Counted from the first letter of the stretch, positions 1 to 11,255 are shown. The stretch: 64,000 bases of DNA from Vibrio quintilis (GCF_024529975.1 NZ_AP024898.1:930001-994000), one strand, 5' to 3'. Notes: generated by a model from the letters alone, not told the origin. Made by a program: numbers and translations.

Positions 1-983
1 TATCACACATGCTTCCGGTCGTGGTTGCCGGTGGTTTGATCATCGCACTTTCTTTTGTCTTCGGTATTGAAGCATTTAAAGAAGAAGGCACAATGGCTGC
101 CGCATTAATGAAGATTGGTGGTGGTTCCGCCTTCGCATTAATGATTCCTGTTCTGGCAGGCTACATTGCCTTCTCGATTGCTGACCGTCCCGGGCTGGCA
201 CCAGGTCTTGTCGGTGGTATGCTGGCAAGTTCAATCGGTTCTGGTTTCCTTGGTGGTATTGCTGCAGGTTTTATTGCCGGTTATTCTGCAAAACTGATCG
301 CAGATAAAGTACAGCTGCCACAGTCAATGGAAGCACTGAAGCCAATCCTGATCATTCCGTTTATCGCCACGCTGTTTACCGGTCTGGTCATGATCTACAT
401 CGTTGGTGAACCTGTTGCTTCAATCATGAGCGCAATGACTGACTTCCTGAACAGCATGGGTTCTGCGAATGCGATTCTGCTGGGTATTATTCTTGGCGCA
501 ATGATGTGTTTCGACCTGGGTGGTCCGGTCAACAAAGCCGCTTATACATTTGGTGTGGGTCTGCTTGCTTCTCAGCAATATCTGCCAATGGCGGCAATTA
601 TGGCGGCGGGTATGGTTCCTGCGCTGGGTATGGGTCTGGCGACATTCATTGCCAAAGACAAATTCGATAACAGCGAGCGTGAAGCCGGTAAAGCATCATT
701 TGTTCTGGGTCTGTGCTTCATCTCTGAAGGTGCAATTCCGTTTGCAGCAAGAGATCCAATGCGTGTGATTCCATCATGTATGATTGGTGGTGCAATCACA
801 GGTGCGCTGTCCATGTTGTTCGGTGCAAAACTGATGGCACCTCACGGTGGTTTATTTGTACTGTTCATTCCAAACGCAATTTCACCTGTACTGATGTATC
901 TGGTTGCGATTGCGGTCGGTACAGCGGTCACTGGCTTTGGTTACGCCTTATTCAAGCCTCGTGGTGAAAAAGCAGCGGCATAA
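1..983 (+). CDS. fruA: PTS fructose transporter EIIC domain, 3' part of EIIBC (5' end outside window)
   Basis: This is the membrane channel domain of a fructose-family phosphotransferase permease. The frame is open from base 3, and the residues S-H before the first Met join the usual [11 protein letters not shown] start of an EIIC domain, so the gene begins upstream of the window. About 325 residues remain, with many hydrophobic segments and the family motifs [12 protein letters not shown] and [13 protein letters not shown]. The cytoplasmic EIIB domains expected in FruA are not visible. A strong terminator follows, so this is the last gene of its operon. The symbol rests on family resemblance and on the neighbouring tyrB-nrdG-nrdD order. 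Confidence 0.88.
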   Translation, partial: SHMLPVVVAGGLIIALSFVFGIEAFKEEGTMAAALMKIGGGSAFALMIPVLAGYIAFSIADRPGLAPGLVGGMLASSIGSGFLGGIAAGFIAGYSAKLIADKVQLPQSMEALKPILIIPFIATLFTGLVMIYIVGEPVASIMSAMTDFLNSMGSANAILLGIILGAMMCFDLGGPVNKAAYTFGVGLLASQQYLPMAAIMAAGMVPALGMGLATFIAKDKFDNSEREAGKASFVLGLCFISEGAIPFAARDPMRVIPSCMIGGAITGALSMLFGAKLMAPHGGLFVLFIPNAISPVLMYLVAIAVGTAVTGFGYALFKPRGEKAAA

Positions 984-1024
984 GCGCCTGTTAATGAGGT
1001 TCATGGTTTCTGTGAGCCTCATGT

Positions 1025-1056
1025 GCCAGTGTTTTTACCCCTCACTGGCTTTTTTC
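1025..1056 (+). terminator. Rho-independent terminator after the fructose PTS gene
   Basis: Stem GCCAGTG (1025-1031) pairs with CACTGGC (1043-1049) and is followed by a run of T at 1050-1056. It lies about 40 bases after the stop codon of the EIIC gene. Confidence 0.8.
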
Positions 1057-1075
1057 TTTCAACACCCCCGAGATC

Positions 1076-1107
1076 AAAAAAGCCGGATAATCATCCGGCT
1101 TTTTTTC
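1076..1107. terminator. Bidirectional terminator between convergent genes
   Basis: AGCCGGAT (1081-1088) pairs with ATCCGGCT (1093-1100) around a 4-base loop. An A run lies on the left and a T run on the right, so it can stop transcription from both the PTS gene and the convergent lipoprotein gene that ends at 1132. Confidence 0.85.
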
Positions 1108-1131
1108 ACCAATTCTTTTATACCCGTCAGT

Positions 1132-1920
<789 letters not shown>

Positions 1921-1932
1921 TCAATCACCCGT

Positions 1933-3126
1933 TCATTTTGTCTGATTTGCAACCTGAGCAATCGCCTCTGCCACATAAGAGATGTCCGATTCAGTCAAAC
2001 CGGCAATATTAATCCGGCTGTCATCAACACCGTAAATGCCATAATCGTCTCTCAGCTGACCCATCTGCGCCGCGGAGAACCCGAGCATCGTAAACATTCC
2101 CTTATGAGATTCAATAAAATCAAATACTTGCGTGCTTTGCTCATCCCGTAATGTTTTACACAACATTTGCCGCAGATTCAATAAACGCTGCTGCATTTCA
2201 ACCAGTTCCTGTTGCCAGACCTGTTTTAGATCCGGATCCTGCAGTACCGTACGAACCAAAGCTGCCCCATGATCAGGTGGCATAGTATAAGTTGCACGGG
2301 CAAGCGTCAGAATTTTACCTTTAGCATTCATTGCATCCGCGGCATTTTTACCAATAACAATCGCAGCCCCTGTCCGCTCACGGTAAAGACCGAAATTTTT
2401 GGAGCAGGATGAAGTAATCATCATCTCTTCAACGTGCTCAGCCATCCAGCGAAGGCCTTTCACATCTGCTTCAAGACCATCACCAAATCCCTGATAAGCC
2501 AAATCAACAAATGGCGTAAAGCCATTCTTCTGCGCCAGTTCTGTGACTGCCTGCCATGCAGCAAAATCAATATCTGCGCCAGTTGGATTGTGACAACATC
2601 CATGCAGTAAAACAATATCCTCAGATCCCGCTTTTGACAAATCATCAAGCATACGGGCCACATCCACCCGCTTCGTTTCCCGGCAGAAATACTGATAATG
2701 TCTGACTTTCAGTCCCGCGGCTTCCATCACCGGGCGGTGATTCACATAGCTGGGATCGCTGAGCCACACGGTCGATCCCGGCTGTGCTGTGTGAATCAGA
2801 TCACCGAGCATCCGGAGTGCACCGCTGGCTCCGGGCGTTTGTACTGCCACAAGTCTGTCGGCGACAGGCGTCTCACCAAGCACCAGATTCGCAATACATT
2901 GATTGAAAACCTCATCTCCGGCCAGGCCCACATAAGATTTTGTGGTTTGCGTGTCTATCAACCGGGACTCCGCAGTCTGAATGGCACGCATAATCGGCGT
3001 CTGGCCCTGATTATTCCGGTATACACCAATACCAAGATCAACTTTATCCGGACGGTTATCCTCACGGAATGCGGCAGAAAGAGAAAGAATCGGATCCAGA
3101 ACCGGAGCTGGGAGATGAGAAAACAT
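1933..3126 (-). CDS. tyrB: Aromatic amino acid aminotransferase (class I, AspC/TyrB type)
   Basis: This is a PLP enzyme that transaminates aromatic amino acids or aspartate with 2-oxoglutarate in the cytoplasm. It carries the class I hallmarks: VDLGIGVYRN near the N-terminus, HNPTGADIDF, the PLP-lysine motif SCSKNFGLYRERTGA, and R-I-N-I-A-G near the C-terminus. I chose ATG at 3126, which gives 397 residues, the normal length. A GTG three codons upstream is too close to the AGAGG ribosome-binding site. TyrB and AspC are hard to separate by eye; TyrB is chosen from the Vibrio neighbourhood next to nrdG-nrdD. Confidence 0.88.
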   Translation of the reverse strand: MFSHLPAPVLDPILSLSAAFREDNRPDKVDLGIGVYRNNQGQTPIMRAIQTAESRLIDTQTTKSYVGLAGDEVFNQCIANLVLGETPVADRLVAVQTPGASGALRMLGDLIHTAQPGSTVWLSDPSYVNHRPVMEAAGLKVRHYQYFCRETKRVDVARMLDDLSKAGSEDIVLLHGCCHNPTGADIDFAAWQAVTELAQKNGFTPFVDLAYQGFGDGLEADVKGLRWMAEHVEEMMITSSCSKNFGLYRERTGAAIVIGKNAADAMNAKGKILTLARATYTMPPDHGAALVRTVLQDPDLKQVWQQELVEMQQRLLNLRQMLCKTLRDEQSTQVFDFIESHKGMFTMLGFSAAQMGQLRDDYGIYGVDDSRINIAGLTESDISYVAEAIAQVANQTK

Positions 3127-3218
3127 GGGACACACAACCTCTAATTACTTATCACTGAATCTTCAAGTAAACACCAGATTTTCCAAAACCAAAAGTATTT
3201 TTTTCTTCGCAGGAGAAG

Positions 3219-3368
3219 ATGACAGAAGACAGTCAGATGCTGTATCCGATTGAAGTAGCACAAGATTTTAAAACTATGCGACAAGTCAGAGATAGAGTGG
3301 CAGGATTTATCTGTTTGCCAAAATATTATGCTGTTGGAAAGCAGAATGAGCCTATTTATCTGAAATGA
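3219..3368 (+). CDS. Possible 49-residue protein of unknown function
   Basis: The 360-base gap between tyrB and nrdG holds an open frame starting with ATG eight bases after the start of AGGAGAAG. The protein begins MTEDSQMLYPIEVAQDF and ends NEPIYLK. It has no signal peptide or membrane segment, and I recognise no family. The good ribosome-binding site and ordinary codon use favour a real gene. It could also be an eroded remnant, and the rest of the gap shows nothing recognisable. Confidence 0.4.
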   Translation: MTEDSQMLYPIEVAQDFKTMRQVRDRVAGFICLPKYYAVGKQNEPIYLK

Positions 3369-3486
3369 AACGAATCTCCCCGAACACCCTCAAAAGAAAT
3401 AATGTGTTCAGGAAGAGCCGCAGACATTGTTTATCTTTGAGACAGATTGACACCAAAGGTAAACATAACCTGATGAAACACAAGAA

Positions 3487-3960
3487 TCATTCATCCGGAT
3501 GCAGCATATGAATGAGTTGATTCGAACTTCCCCGCCAGTCCAGCGACGGGTCCGCCTTATCCTGCTCAAATTTACCGTCAATCAGCACATCAACCCATTC
3601 TGTGATATCGCGCTGGGCATCACTCAGTTCGTCCAGCAGGTAACCGGTCCACAGCCAGATATCTTTCTGCGGACATGCCTGCTTCACCCGCTTCACCAGC
3701 TTCAGTACCGCACTCAGATTGCCCGGATGTAGCGGATCACCGCCAGACAGGGACAAGCCCCGTCTGTAGATACGTGTATCGTTCAGATCATTGATAATCT
3801 GATCTTCCAGTTCATCCGTATAAGGAAACCCCGAACTTAATGACCAGGTGTTCTGGTTGTAACAACCTTTGCACTGGTGCTCACACCCCGAAACAAACAG
3901 CGTACAACGGGTTCCGGGGCCATTGACCACATCGATCGGATAATATTTATGATAATTCAT
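3487..3960 (-). CDS. nrdG: Anaerobic ribonucleoside-triphosphate reductase activating protein
   Basis: This radical SAM enzyme generates the glycyl radical on NrdD and so enables dNTP synthesis without oxygen. The 4Fe-4S motif is CEHQCKGC at about residues 26-33, preceded by NGPGTRCTLFVSG, which is typical of NrdG and PFL activases. LSLSGGDPLHPGN is the SAM-binding GGE-like segment. The length of 157 residues is normal. It follows nrdD by 13 bases on the same strand. Because nrdD is broken here, this activase probably has no functional partner encoded at this locus, and it may be poorly transcribed if the original promoter lay before nrdD. Confidence 0.95.
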   Translation of the reverse strand: MNYHKYYPIDVVNGPGTRCTLFVSGCEHQCKGCYNQNTWSLSSGFPYTDELEDQIINDLNDTRIYRRGLSLSGGDPLHPGNLSAVLKLVKRVKQACPQKDIWLWTGYLLDELSDAQRDITEWVDVLIDGKFEQDKADPSLDWRGSSNQLIHMLHPDE

Positions 3961-3973
3961 CGCACACCGCCCA

Positions 3974-5449
3974 TCAGAGATGTTTCACACGACGTTTCAC
4001 TTCTTCCTGTTTACCGAAATTAAATGGTCTTGCATCCGGGCTGCCAAGATAACCACACACCCGGCGTGTCACAGACACTTTGGTGGTATCATGGTTGCCG
4101 CATTTCGGACAGGTAAAGCCCTTACTGGTACATTCAAATTCACCGGTGTAGCCACACTCGTAACATTCATCAATCGGTGTATTGGTCCCGTAGTAAGGCA
4201 CGCGCTGATAACTGTAATCCCAGACATTCTCCAGCGCTTCTACGTTGCGCTGCATATTCGGGAATTCACCATAGCAGATGAAACCACCACTGGAGATTTC
4301 CGGGTAAGGCATTTCAAAGTCAATCTTATCGTAAGGATTCACCTTCTTCTCAACATCCAGATGGAAGCTGTTGGTGTAATACCCTTTGTCTGTCACGCCA
4401 TCAATCACACCAAACTCTTTGGCATCGATGCGGCAGAAACGGTTGCACAGGTTCTCACTCGGCGTCGCATATAAACTAAACCCGTAGCCGGTGTCTTCAG
4501 CCCAGCGGGTGGTGGCGTCTTTGAGATGCTGAATGATTTTCAGCGCCTCATCACGCAGCTGTTGATCATCATACAGATGCTTCTGACTGCTAAATAACGC
4601 GTTGACTGTTTCGTGGACACCAATATATCCCAGAGAGATAGACGCCCGGCCATTCTTAAAGATGTGAGAAATCGGATCATTGGCCTTCAAACGAACCCCG
4701 CACGCCCCTTCCATATACAGAATTGGCGCAACACGTGCCCGGACTTTCTCCAGACGACTAATCCGGGTTTCCAGCGCACGCCGTGCCAGTGCCAGTTTGT
4801 CATCGAGAATTTCATAGAATTTGCTGACATTGCCGCCGGACTGAATCGCAATCCGGGGCAGGTTCAGGCTGACCACACCGAGATTGTTCCGGCCATCATG
4901 GACAATTTCACCGTTTTCTTCATAGGCGGACAGAAAACTCCGGCAGCCCATCGGCGTTTTAAATGACCCGGTGACCTCAACCACACGATCATAATTCAGA
5001 ATATCCGGATACATCCGCTTGGTGGCACATTCAAGCGCCAGCTGCTTAATATCGTAATTCGGATCGTCCGCTTTGTGGTTCAGGCCATCTTTGATCGCAA
5101 ATACCAGTTTAGGGAATACTGCGGTTTTATGGTTTTTACCCAATCCGGCAATCCGGTTTTTCAGAATCGACTGCTGAATCATGCGCGATGCCCAGCTGGT
5201 CCCCAAACCAAAGCCAAAAGTGACAAATGGTGTCTGACCATTGGCGGTATGCAGCGTGTTCACTTCATATTCCAGCGACTGGAATGCGTCATAACACTCT
5301 TTCTCTGTCCGGGCCTGAGCAAAAGACTCAGGATCATGAATATCCCATTCCCGCGCCACAGCCAGATGTTTGTCATAACTGGTTTGTACATACGGTTCCA
5401 GAATTTCATCAATCCGGTTAATCGTTGTACCACCGTAAATGTGGCTGGC
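3974..5449 (-). pseudogene. nrdD: Anaerobic ribonucleoside-triphosphate reductase, 5' end removed by insertion
   Basis: The remaining frame matches NrdD from ASHIYGGTTINRID to the C-terminus. It keeps the NTLHTANGQTPFVTFG core, the zinc site CYECG...CPKCG, and the glycyl-radical loop RVCGYLGSPDARP. NrdD proteins are about 700 residues, but only about 490 are present. Continuing upstream in frame gives TTA then two stop codons at 5463-5468, so homology ends abruptly at about 5449, where AT-rich DNA of the adjacent mobile element begins. A Met (coordinate 5359) allows a 461-residue product, but it would lack the ATP-cone and part of the core. No NrdD N-terminal sequence was found elsewhere in the window. 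Confidence 0.93.
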
Positions 5450-5566
5450 TAAGGGACCCCTCTATTATCTTACTAAATATTTAATTCCTACTTTGAATTA
5501 TCCAGCAAAAGCTACTAGTTTTAATTAAGAAGAGATATCTAACTAAATTACCAAACAGGAGCGGTA

Positions 5567-7216
5567 ATGAATACATTTTTGAATCCATGGTATTCAACTA
5601 TATGGCTCTATGATTCGGATTTTGAACAGAGAAAATTTCCGTTAGTATACTTAGCTAATGGAATGCCTAGTTACACTATTAATCAATACATTTACCACTT
5701 ACTTGAATCTGAAATTTCTCATAACAAGTTAGAATCTTCAGTAAGAGCATTATGCCATCTTTATGCATTTACATGTGCATACTACGGACAACGAATACTG
5801 ACATCTGAAGAGGCATCATACCTAGTTGCTAATTTTATTGATGCAAAAAAATTCGGAACTGATGAGTTTTGTATTAGAAACTCCCCTCGCTTTTCATGGC
5901 TTAAAAATTTAGGCTTGAATTGGAAACCATTATCCTTAAGTAAAAATGGTATAAGTACCATTAAGGGATATATTAGAGCAATTACAAATTTTGATAAATG
6001 GCAAGCAAATATTTATAACATCCAACCATTGAATCCAACGGAAAAATACTTCATATCGGCCTGGCGACAATACAAAAAATTTGAAACAAGAAAGGAATGG
6101 GATCCTTTGATACACCTTGAACTTGCCAGGAAACGTAGAAAACAAACAGAAGAAAAATACAGTTCTCAAGTCGAAAATAAGCTTAATTCAAACCACAAGC
6201 GGTTAACTATTAAAAATAAATTGAGAATAAGAAAAGCATTTCCACTAGGACGCTTTATTGACCTAGTCGAAACGGCATCCAATCCAAGAGACAAAATGCT
6301 AATTCTTCTCCAAGGGGGAGGGTCATTACGTCGTAGCGAACCTTTACACATATTTCATTCAGATATTGAAGGACAAAATGAATTTGGCGAGGCGAGAATC
6401 AGAATAGATGACCCTGAAATAGGAATGGTTGAATGGCGGGACCACAATGGAAAATTGGTGTCTGGTACTCGAATTCAATATTTCCAACAATATTGGGCAA
6501 TGAACAACCAAAATTTTCCAGACTCTCATCCACTTAAATTCTTAGGACCAAGAACTTTAATGGATCGCAAAGATAGCGGTCTCAATGCCGGATTCAAGGG
6601 AATGACTTTTGCAGAAAGTTCATGTTCTGACTGGCTTCTTAATGAACGATCTGACGGGAGAACCTATGATGTAAATCATCTTTGGTGGCTAGACCCTGTA
6701 CTGGGTTCATATTGGTATGAATTATTCGAGGAATATGAAGAAAACTATCTTCGCTATAATTATTACACTGGAGAACGAAACCCTACCGGTTTTCCTTTTC
6801 ATCCTTGGCTATTTATTGCAATTGACCGTGAACATTATGGCGCACCTTTATCAATACCGGCGATGAAGAAAATCTGGGCTCGACTAAAAAAAAGATTAGG
6901 AATAGAAGAAACATTAGGTTGGCATAGCCTTAGGCATATGTTTGGCTACTACTGTGCAAATGTTTTAAAAATTCCTCCTGAAATAACTCAATTTTTCCTA
7001 CATCACAGTAGTGTCAGTTCCACTAATGCTTATTATCATATTAATCACAATCGAGTACGTTATGAATTAACAACTAAGCAATTGATGGCTGCAGGAATTG
7101 AATATATGCCAGAACATTTAATCTTAAAAGATACCCCAATACCCAACTGGCCAAGTGCATGGCAACAAAACCCGCAATATAAGTTATACAAAAAAATATT
7201 AATGTCCCATAGTTAA
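5567..7216 (+). CDS. gmtY: Gamma-mobile-trio tyrosine recombinase GmtY
   Basis: This 549-residue protein has a C-terminal tyrosine-recombinase catalytic domain. The visible active-site set is the first Arg in GGGSLRRSEP, the HxxR box in WHSLRHMFGYY, and the His plus Tyr in LHHSSVSSTNAYYH. The N-terminal half has no recognisable domain and probably binds DNA ends. The start has AGGAG five bases upstream. It is the first gene of a three-gene set, with gmtZ beginning about 17 bases after its stop. Codon use is AT-rich and unlike nrdD next door, which fits acquisition. The name is given from family composition and length. Confidence 0.82.
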   Translation: MNTFLNPWYSTIWLYDSDFEQRKFPLVYLANGMPSYTINQYIYHLLESEISHNKLESSVRALCHLYAFTCAYYGQRILTSEEASYLVANFIDAKKFGTDEFCIRNSPRFSWLKNLGLNWKPLSLSKNGISTIKGYIRAITNFDKWQANIYNIQPLNPTEKYFISAWRQYKKFETRKEWDPLIHLELARKRRKQTEEKYSSQVENKLNSNHKRLTIKNKLRIRKAFPLGRFIDLVETASNPRDKMLILLQGGGSLRRSEPLHIFHSDIEGQNEFGEARIRIDDPEIGMVEWRDHNGKLVSGTRIQYFQQYWAMNNQNFPDSHPLKFLGPRTLMDRKDSGLNAGFKGMTFAESSCSDWLLNERSDGRTYDVNHLWWLDPVLGSYWYELFEEYEENYLRYNYYTGERNPTGFPFHPWLFIAIDREHYGAPLSIPAMKKIWARLKKRLGIEETLGWHSLRHMFGYYCANVLKIPPEITQFFLHHSSVSSTNAYYHINHNRVRYELTTKQLMAAGIEYMPEHLILKDTPIPNWPSAWQQNPQYKLYKKILMSHS

Positions 7217-7233
7217 CTATTTTGGAATTAGTT

Positions 7234-10200
7234 ATGTCTTCAATAATATTCTCGCAAAAAGATGACTCCAATATTTATATTTCAAAGGGATTTTGGAATA
7301 AAAAAAACATCATAGCCAATCTAAGTGATAAACTTTATTTATTGAAACAAGATATTACAACTGACGAATTAGTCAATGTGATGGCTGATCATCGAAAAAT
7401 GTTTTTATCAGAAAAAATATTGGCTAACACATCACCAACAAAATTGAAGAACGCAACTCAATTCCCATTACGTTTCACTGATATGGCAGAGTTTTCTGAC
7501 TATTTGGAAGTTAATAGCAACGGAGTTTTACAAGGTAAAACAATTCAAAATTTTATTAATTCACAACCCAGTACTAATCCAGAACAACAATTACTCTCAT
7601 CAGGTAAAATTATTACCGATACACTACTAAATCATTTCAGCGAATCCCCTCATAAAGTCCTAAACTGGGACTCTGAGAATTTTTTCAGGTTTCTTTGCTC
7701 TTTAGACTTATTATTTAACGCAGAATATCTTAAGACATTGGTGCGTGATGATTTATTTTCAATCCTTTTTCGTCTTAGTCAGACTGACTGGAGTACGTTT
7801 AACCCAACAAACCAACCACTAACAGCACTAGTAAAAGATAAAAAAAATTTTCTTGTGTCCGTTAATAATTTTAAAGAAATGGGACTTTATGATGATGCGA
7901 TCACAATTTCTCCAGAATTTGCCATTTGGATAAAGCCAATTTTAAGGAAAATAAAAAGAGGTATATCTACAGAAAACCAACGAAGAAACTTGTTATGTGC
8001 TTACAATAAATTAACATTGGCATCAGGACAGTGGCTAGCACTTGGAGCATTAAAAAAATATTGGATTATGCCACCATCCAACCGACTAGTTGAAATATTA
8101 ACTAGTTTACAAGACAATATTACTCTTCCACTTAGTGAGTTATCGACTCCTGAAGACAAAATTAACCACAAACACTATCCTATGACAGTATATAAAAAAC
8201 AACAGGCTTTTTTTATATGCTGTACAACCATAAGAGAGATTGAAGATTTACCTCAAAACGTAGCTAATTGGATCTCCTTTAAAAATACCCGCCAGTGGTG
8301 GGGAAACATCTTAAATGATTATCAAGCGAAAAATAACCTTCCACTTTGGCCTATAGATTTACTAAATCAACAACGACTAAAAACTGTCTCTAATAGAAAA
8401 AAATGGACTGTCTCCTGGGCAAAAGAAAACATGTCTCCTGCCTGGGCCGATTTCGTAGAAACGATGTATCTGGCTGATGTAAATTTAAACTGCAGTACAG
8501 CTTCTTCAAAAATTAGAAATTTATATTATTGGGCAAAAAGCCAAAATATTACATCACCTTGGGAAATCACACCTAATGACCTATTAAATGCATCCATCGA
8601 CAAAAACAAAGTTAGCTTTCGGGAATACTTACAGAAAATTCGTGATAACGCAGACAAAAAAAACAGTAATTCTGACTCACATGTAAAACGTAAAAATTCA
8701 AGTACAGTACATATTACCAGTTGGCAAGGAGCAAACTCTGCATTTGAATTGGTCGTATCATATGGGAAATTACCAGGAACACCGGTTAATGTATTGGCAC
8801 ACAAATTAAAAAATCCATTTGAAGGTTTTGAAATACCTTTCAGAACAAAAAGAAGGTCATCTAAAACTCCAAGAGCTCGTATGCTTTATGAAATTCAAGA
8901 GGCATTAGTAGATGAGTTGCTTGGATTAGAAAAACAAGAAAAAATAATTAAACAAACACGACAAGACCAAAACGGAAATGTTTTATGTAATTCTGATGGC
9001 TCTGCTTTATACGAGGAAAAACGAATTATTGTTGAAGTTCCTACCTTCAAATTTGCAAAAAAAATAGCCCTAGAAACTATTCAGTTGAGTAAAAGAGGTC
9101 ATCCAGACTTCTTTTATGTAACAAATCCTCAAGATCCTAACAAAAAAGAGTCGATGTGGAATCCATCTACAGCAGTAATTCTCGCTTTATTACTTCTCCT
9201 TCCAATTCGCTCGATACAAGCCAGATGGCTAGATCAAGGTCTAATGGATGATATGGTTTTTGATAGAGAACTTAGAGTAATGGTAAAAAATACTCATAGC
9301 TTACAGAACTGGACATATTCAAATGGAATATCTCATAGTGAGTTATACGGTAGTCGGTCTGGAATACTCCAAACATCACTCAGTGACTTTCAAGACGTTG
9401 AAGAGACAATATTGTGGATATCAACAAATAAAACAGCTCTCTGGGATGGTGCACAAAAAACTGGATATTCATTGCCTTGGCCTGATGGTTTAGATCTTCT
9501 GAACAGTGAGAATAATGATGTTCAAGCTCAAGGTCGTAAGTTGGCTAGAGTTTACGAAGTATTAAACTATCAATTTGAATTTATGGAACAATACGACCCA
9601 GAGCCTATTCCAATAAGCTTTCAGCACAGCACAGATGAATCGTATAGAGTACCTCATGACGAAGATGAATTAAAAACTATGCCATGGTTTGTTCCTCTAT
9701 GCCGAGATCTAGGAAACCCAATATCGATAACTCTTCCCAATGGCGAAACAAGTTTTGCCGCCCCTTGTATTCCAAGAAGTCGTATAGTGAAACTGTACTC
9801 GGCTCTTTGTTTTCATGTTGAACAAAAACTTAAAAAAAATAAACAACTAAGTGGAATTAAATTAACAGGTAAAATTGATTACAAACATGCCTCTCATGCG
9901 TATAAAGGGTATGTACCACTATTCGATATTCATTCATTGCGTGTAGCAGGTATCTCTCATCTTATAGAACTAGGGGTACCTATCTATATCGTTTCTGAAT
10001 ATATAGCAGGTCATTCTACCATTATCATGACCTTACATTATTTCAAGACACACCCGTTGTTTCTTAGAAAGAAATTAATGGATGCAATGCTTAATGGACA
10101 ATTACTCGATGGATATGAAAGTATCGTCGATGAACTAAGTCATATGGCTAATTCTCAGAATAAATCTATGCGTCTTCACGAAAGTAGTGGATTAACTGAG

Positions 10201-11238
10201 CACTCAATAGATTTATCTGTCGATTTTGCAGCGCTTTCTCCTGTCGAAGGAGGTGTATGTCTTGTTGGTGGTAGAGGGTCAAGGTGTTATGAATGTGGAA
10301 TCGAATATAGAAATAGTGATACTCAAGACCGAGCAACCGTACATTATGTTCAAAAATTAGCTGGTTGTGCAGGTGGTCGTTTTTACCGTACAGGTCCAGA
10401 TTTTTCCCTCATGCAAACCTTAGAAGCAAACAGATTAATGCTGATGCTTAGACGGTATGGAAGAGAACGAGATAGATCCAGCAAACACATCAAGGAGCTT
10501 AGTATCTCTATCAAAAATACTAAACTACAACTCGAAGACCCACACCTCAAAAATACTAATCAAACATATCGGTCTTTACAAAATTTGGAAAGTAAACATA
10601 GACAAGCAAGACTCAGGCTTCAGGAATTAGATCAGGAAACAGCACCATATATAGCATCTTGGGTTCAACGATTTTTTGATCTAAAAGATTCAGCTATTTT
10701 AGCAAAAAAAATTAAAACTTCAGAACAAGGTGATATACCAATACTATTAGTTGGGGAACCTACTATTGATTATAATACCACATCAGATATTGGAAATGAT
10801 TTATACCTAGCCCGAACAATTCTGGAGCAAACCTTATTTCTAAAATCACAGGGAGTGAGCACATGTGAAGTATCACGTTTATTTGTTGATCAATTTATGA
10901 ATACCATCATGTCTACAGAAGCTACCGAGTTGATGTTACCGTATAACAGTGTGATAGGTGAAGAAAATAAAGCATGGGTTGCGGCAGTTTGTAGCTCAGT
11001 ATTAGCACAAAAATTCGGAGATGATGCTGTTCAATCAGCAGGACAGGGAAATAAAAAGCTTGGATTGTTAAATGAGGAAAACCGACCACTTCTCGAACGA
11101 TTACTTAGCTACACCAAACAGGCATCAAAGGCATCAGAGAATGGTTTGTCCCTTGCACCATGGGATATGTCTGATGATCCTCTGCATATTTCAGACCTTG
11201 AAACAGTAAAAATAGAACCCCAAGAAAATAATGCTTAA
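7234..11238 (+). CDS. gmtZ: Gamma-mobile-trio integrase GmtZ
   Basis: This very large protein (about 1334 residues) has tyrosine-recombinase signatures in its middle: an Arg in LLLPIRSIQARW, the HxxR-type box HSLRVAGISHL, AGHST, and a Tyr in LHYFK, a few residues after AGHST. A cysteine cluster follows (CLVGG, CYECG, AGCAGG), possibly metal binding, then a charged helical stretch at about 1080-1140 that may form a coiled coil. I use ATG at 7234; the longer frame begins with TTG four codons earlier. Nothing else in a chromosome normally has this length with these motifs, which together with the neighbours supports GmtZ. Confidence 0.82.
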   Translation: MSSIIFSQKDDSNIYISKGFWNKKNIIANLSDKLYLLKQDITTDELVNVMADHRKMFLSEKILANTSPTKLKNATQFPLRFTDMAEFSDYLEVNSNGVLQGKTIQNFINSQPSTNPEQQLLSSGKIITDTLLNHFSESPHKVLNWDSENFFRFLCSLDLLFNAEYLKTLVRDDLFSILFRLSQTDWSTFNPTNQPLTALVKDKKNFLVSVNNFKEMGLYDDAITISPEFAIWIKPILRKIKRGISTENQRRNLLCAYNKLTLASGQWLALGALKKYWIMPPSNRLVEILTSLQDNITLPLSELSTPEDKINHKHYPMTVYKKQQAFFICCTTIREIEDLPQNVANWISFKNTRQWWGNILNDYQAKNNLPLWPIDLLNQQRLKTVSNRKKWTVSWAKENMSPAWADFVETMYLADVNLNCSTASSKIRNLYYWAKSQNITSPWEITPNDLLNASIDKNKVSFREYLQKIRDNADKKNSNSDSHVKRKNSSTVHITSWQGANSAFELVVSYGKLPGTPVNVLAHKLKNPFEGFEIPFRTKRRSSKTPRARMLYEIQEALVDELLGLEKQEKIIKQTRQDQNGNVLCNSDGSALYEEKRIIVEVPTFKFAKKIALETIQLSKRGHPDFFYVTNPQDPNKKESMWNPSTAVILALLLLLPIRSIQARWLDQGLMDDMVFDRELRVMVKNTHSLQNWTYSNGISHSELYGSRSGILQTSLSDFQDVEETILWISTNKTALWDGAQKTGYSLPWPDGLDLLNSENNDVQAQGRKLARVYEVLNYQFEFMEQYDPEPIPISFQHSTDESYRVPHDEDELKTMPWFVPLCRDLGNPISITLPNGETSFAAPCIPRSRIVKLYSALCFHVEQKLKKNKQLSGIKLTGKIDYKHASHAYKGYVPLFDIHSLRVAGISHLIELGVPIYIVSEYIAGHSTIIMTLHYFKTHPLFLRKKLMDAMLNGQLLDGYESIVDELSHMANSQNKSMRLHESSGLTEHSIDLSVDFAALSPVEGGVCLVGGRGSRCYECGIEYRNSDTQDRATVHYVQKLAGCAGGRFYRTGPDFSLMQTLEANRLMLMLRRYGRERDRSSKHIKELSISIKNTKLQLEDPHLKNTNQTYRSLQNLESKHRQARLRLQELDQETAPYIASWVQRFFDLKDSAILAKKIKTSEQGDIPILLVGEPTIDYNTTSDIGNDLYLARTILEQTLFLKSQGVSTCEVSRLFVDQFMNTIMSTEATELMLPYNSVIGEENKAWVAAVCSSVLAQKFGDDAVQSAGQGNKKLGLLNEENRPLLERLLSYTKQASKASENGLSLAPWDMSDDPLHISDLETVKIEPQENNA

Positions 11239-11255
11239 CACACGGAATTTATTTC

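Noticed and set aside
5936..6351. Short minus-strand frames inside gmtY
   Set aside because: No ribosome-binding sites or recognisable domains; the plus strand encodes a recognisable recombinase.
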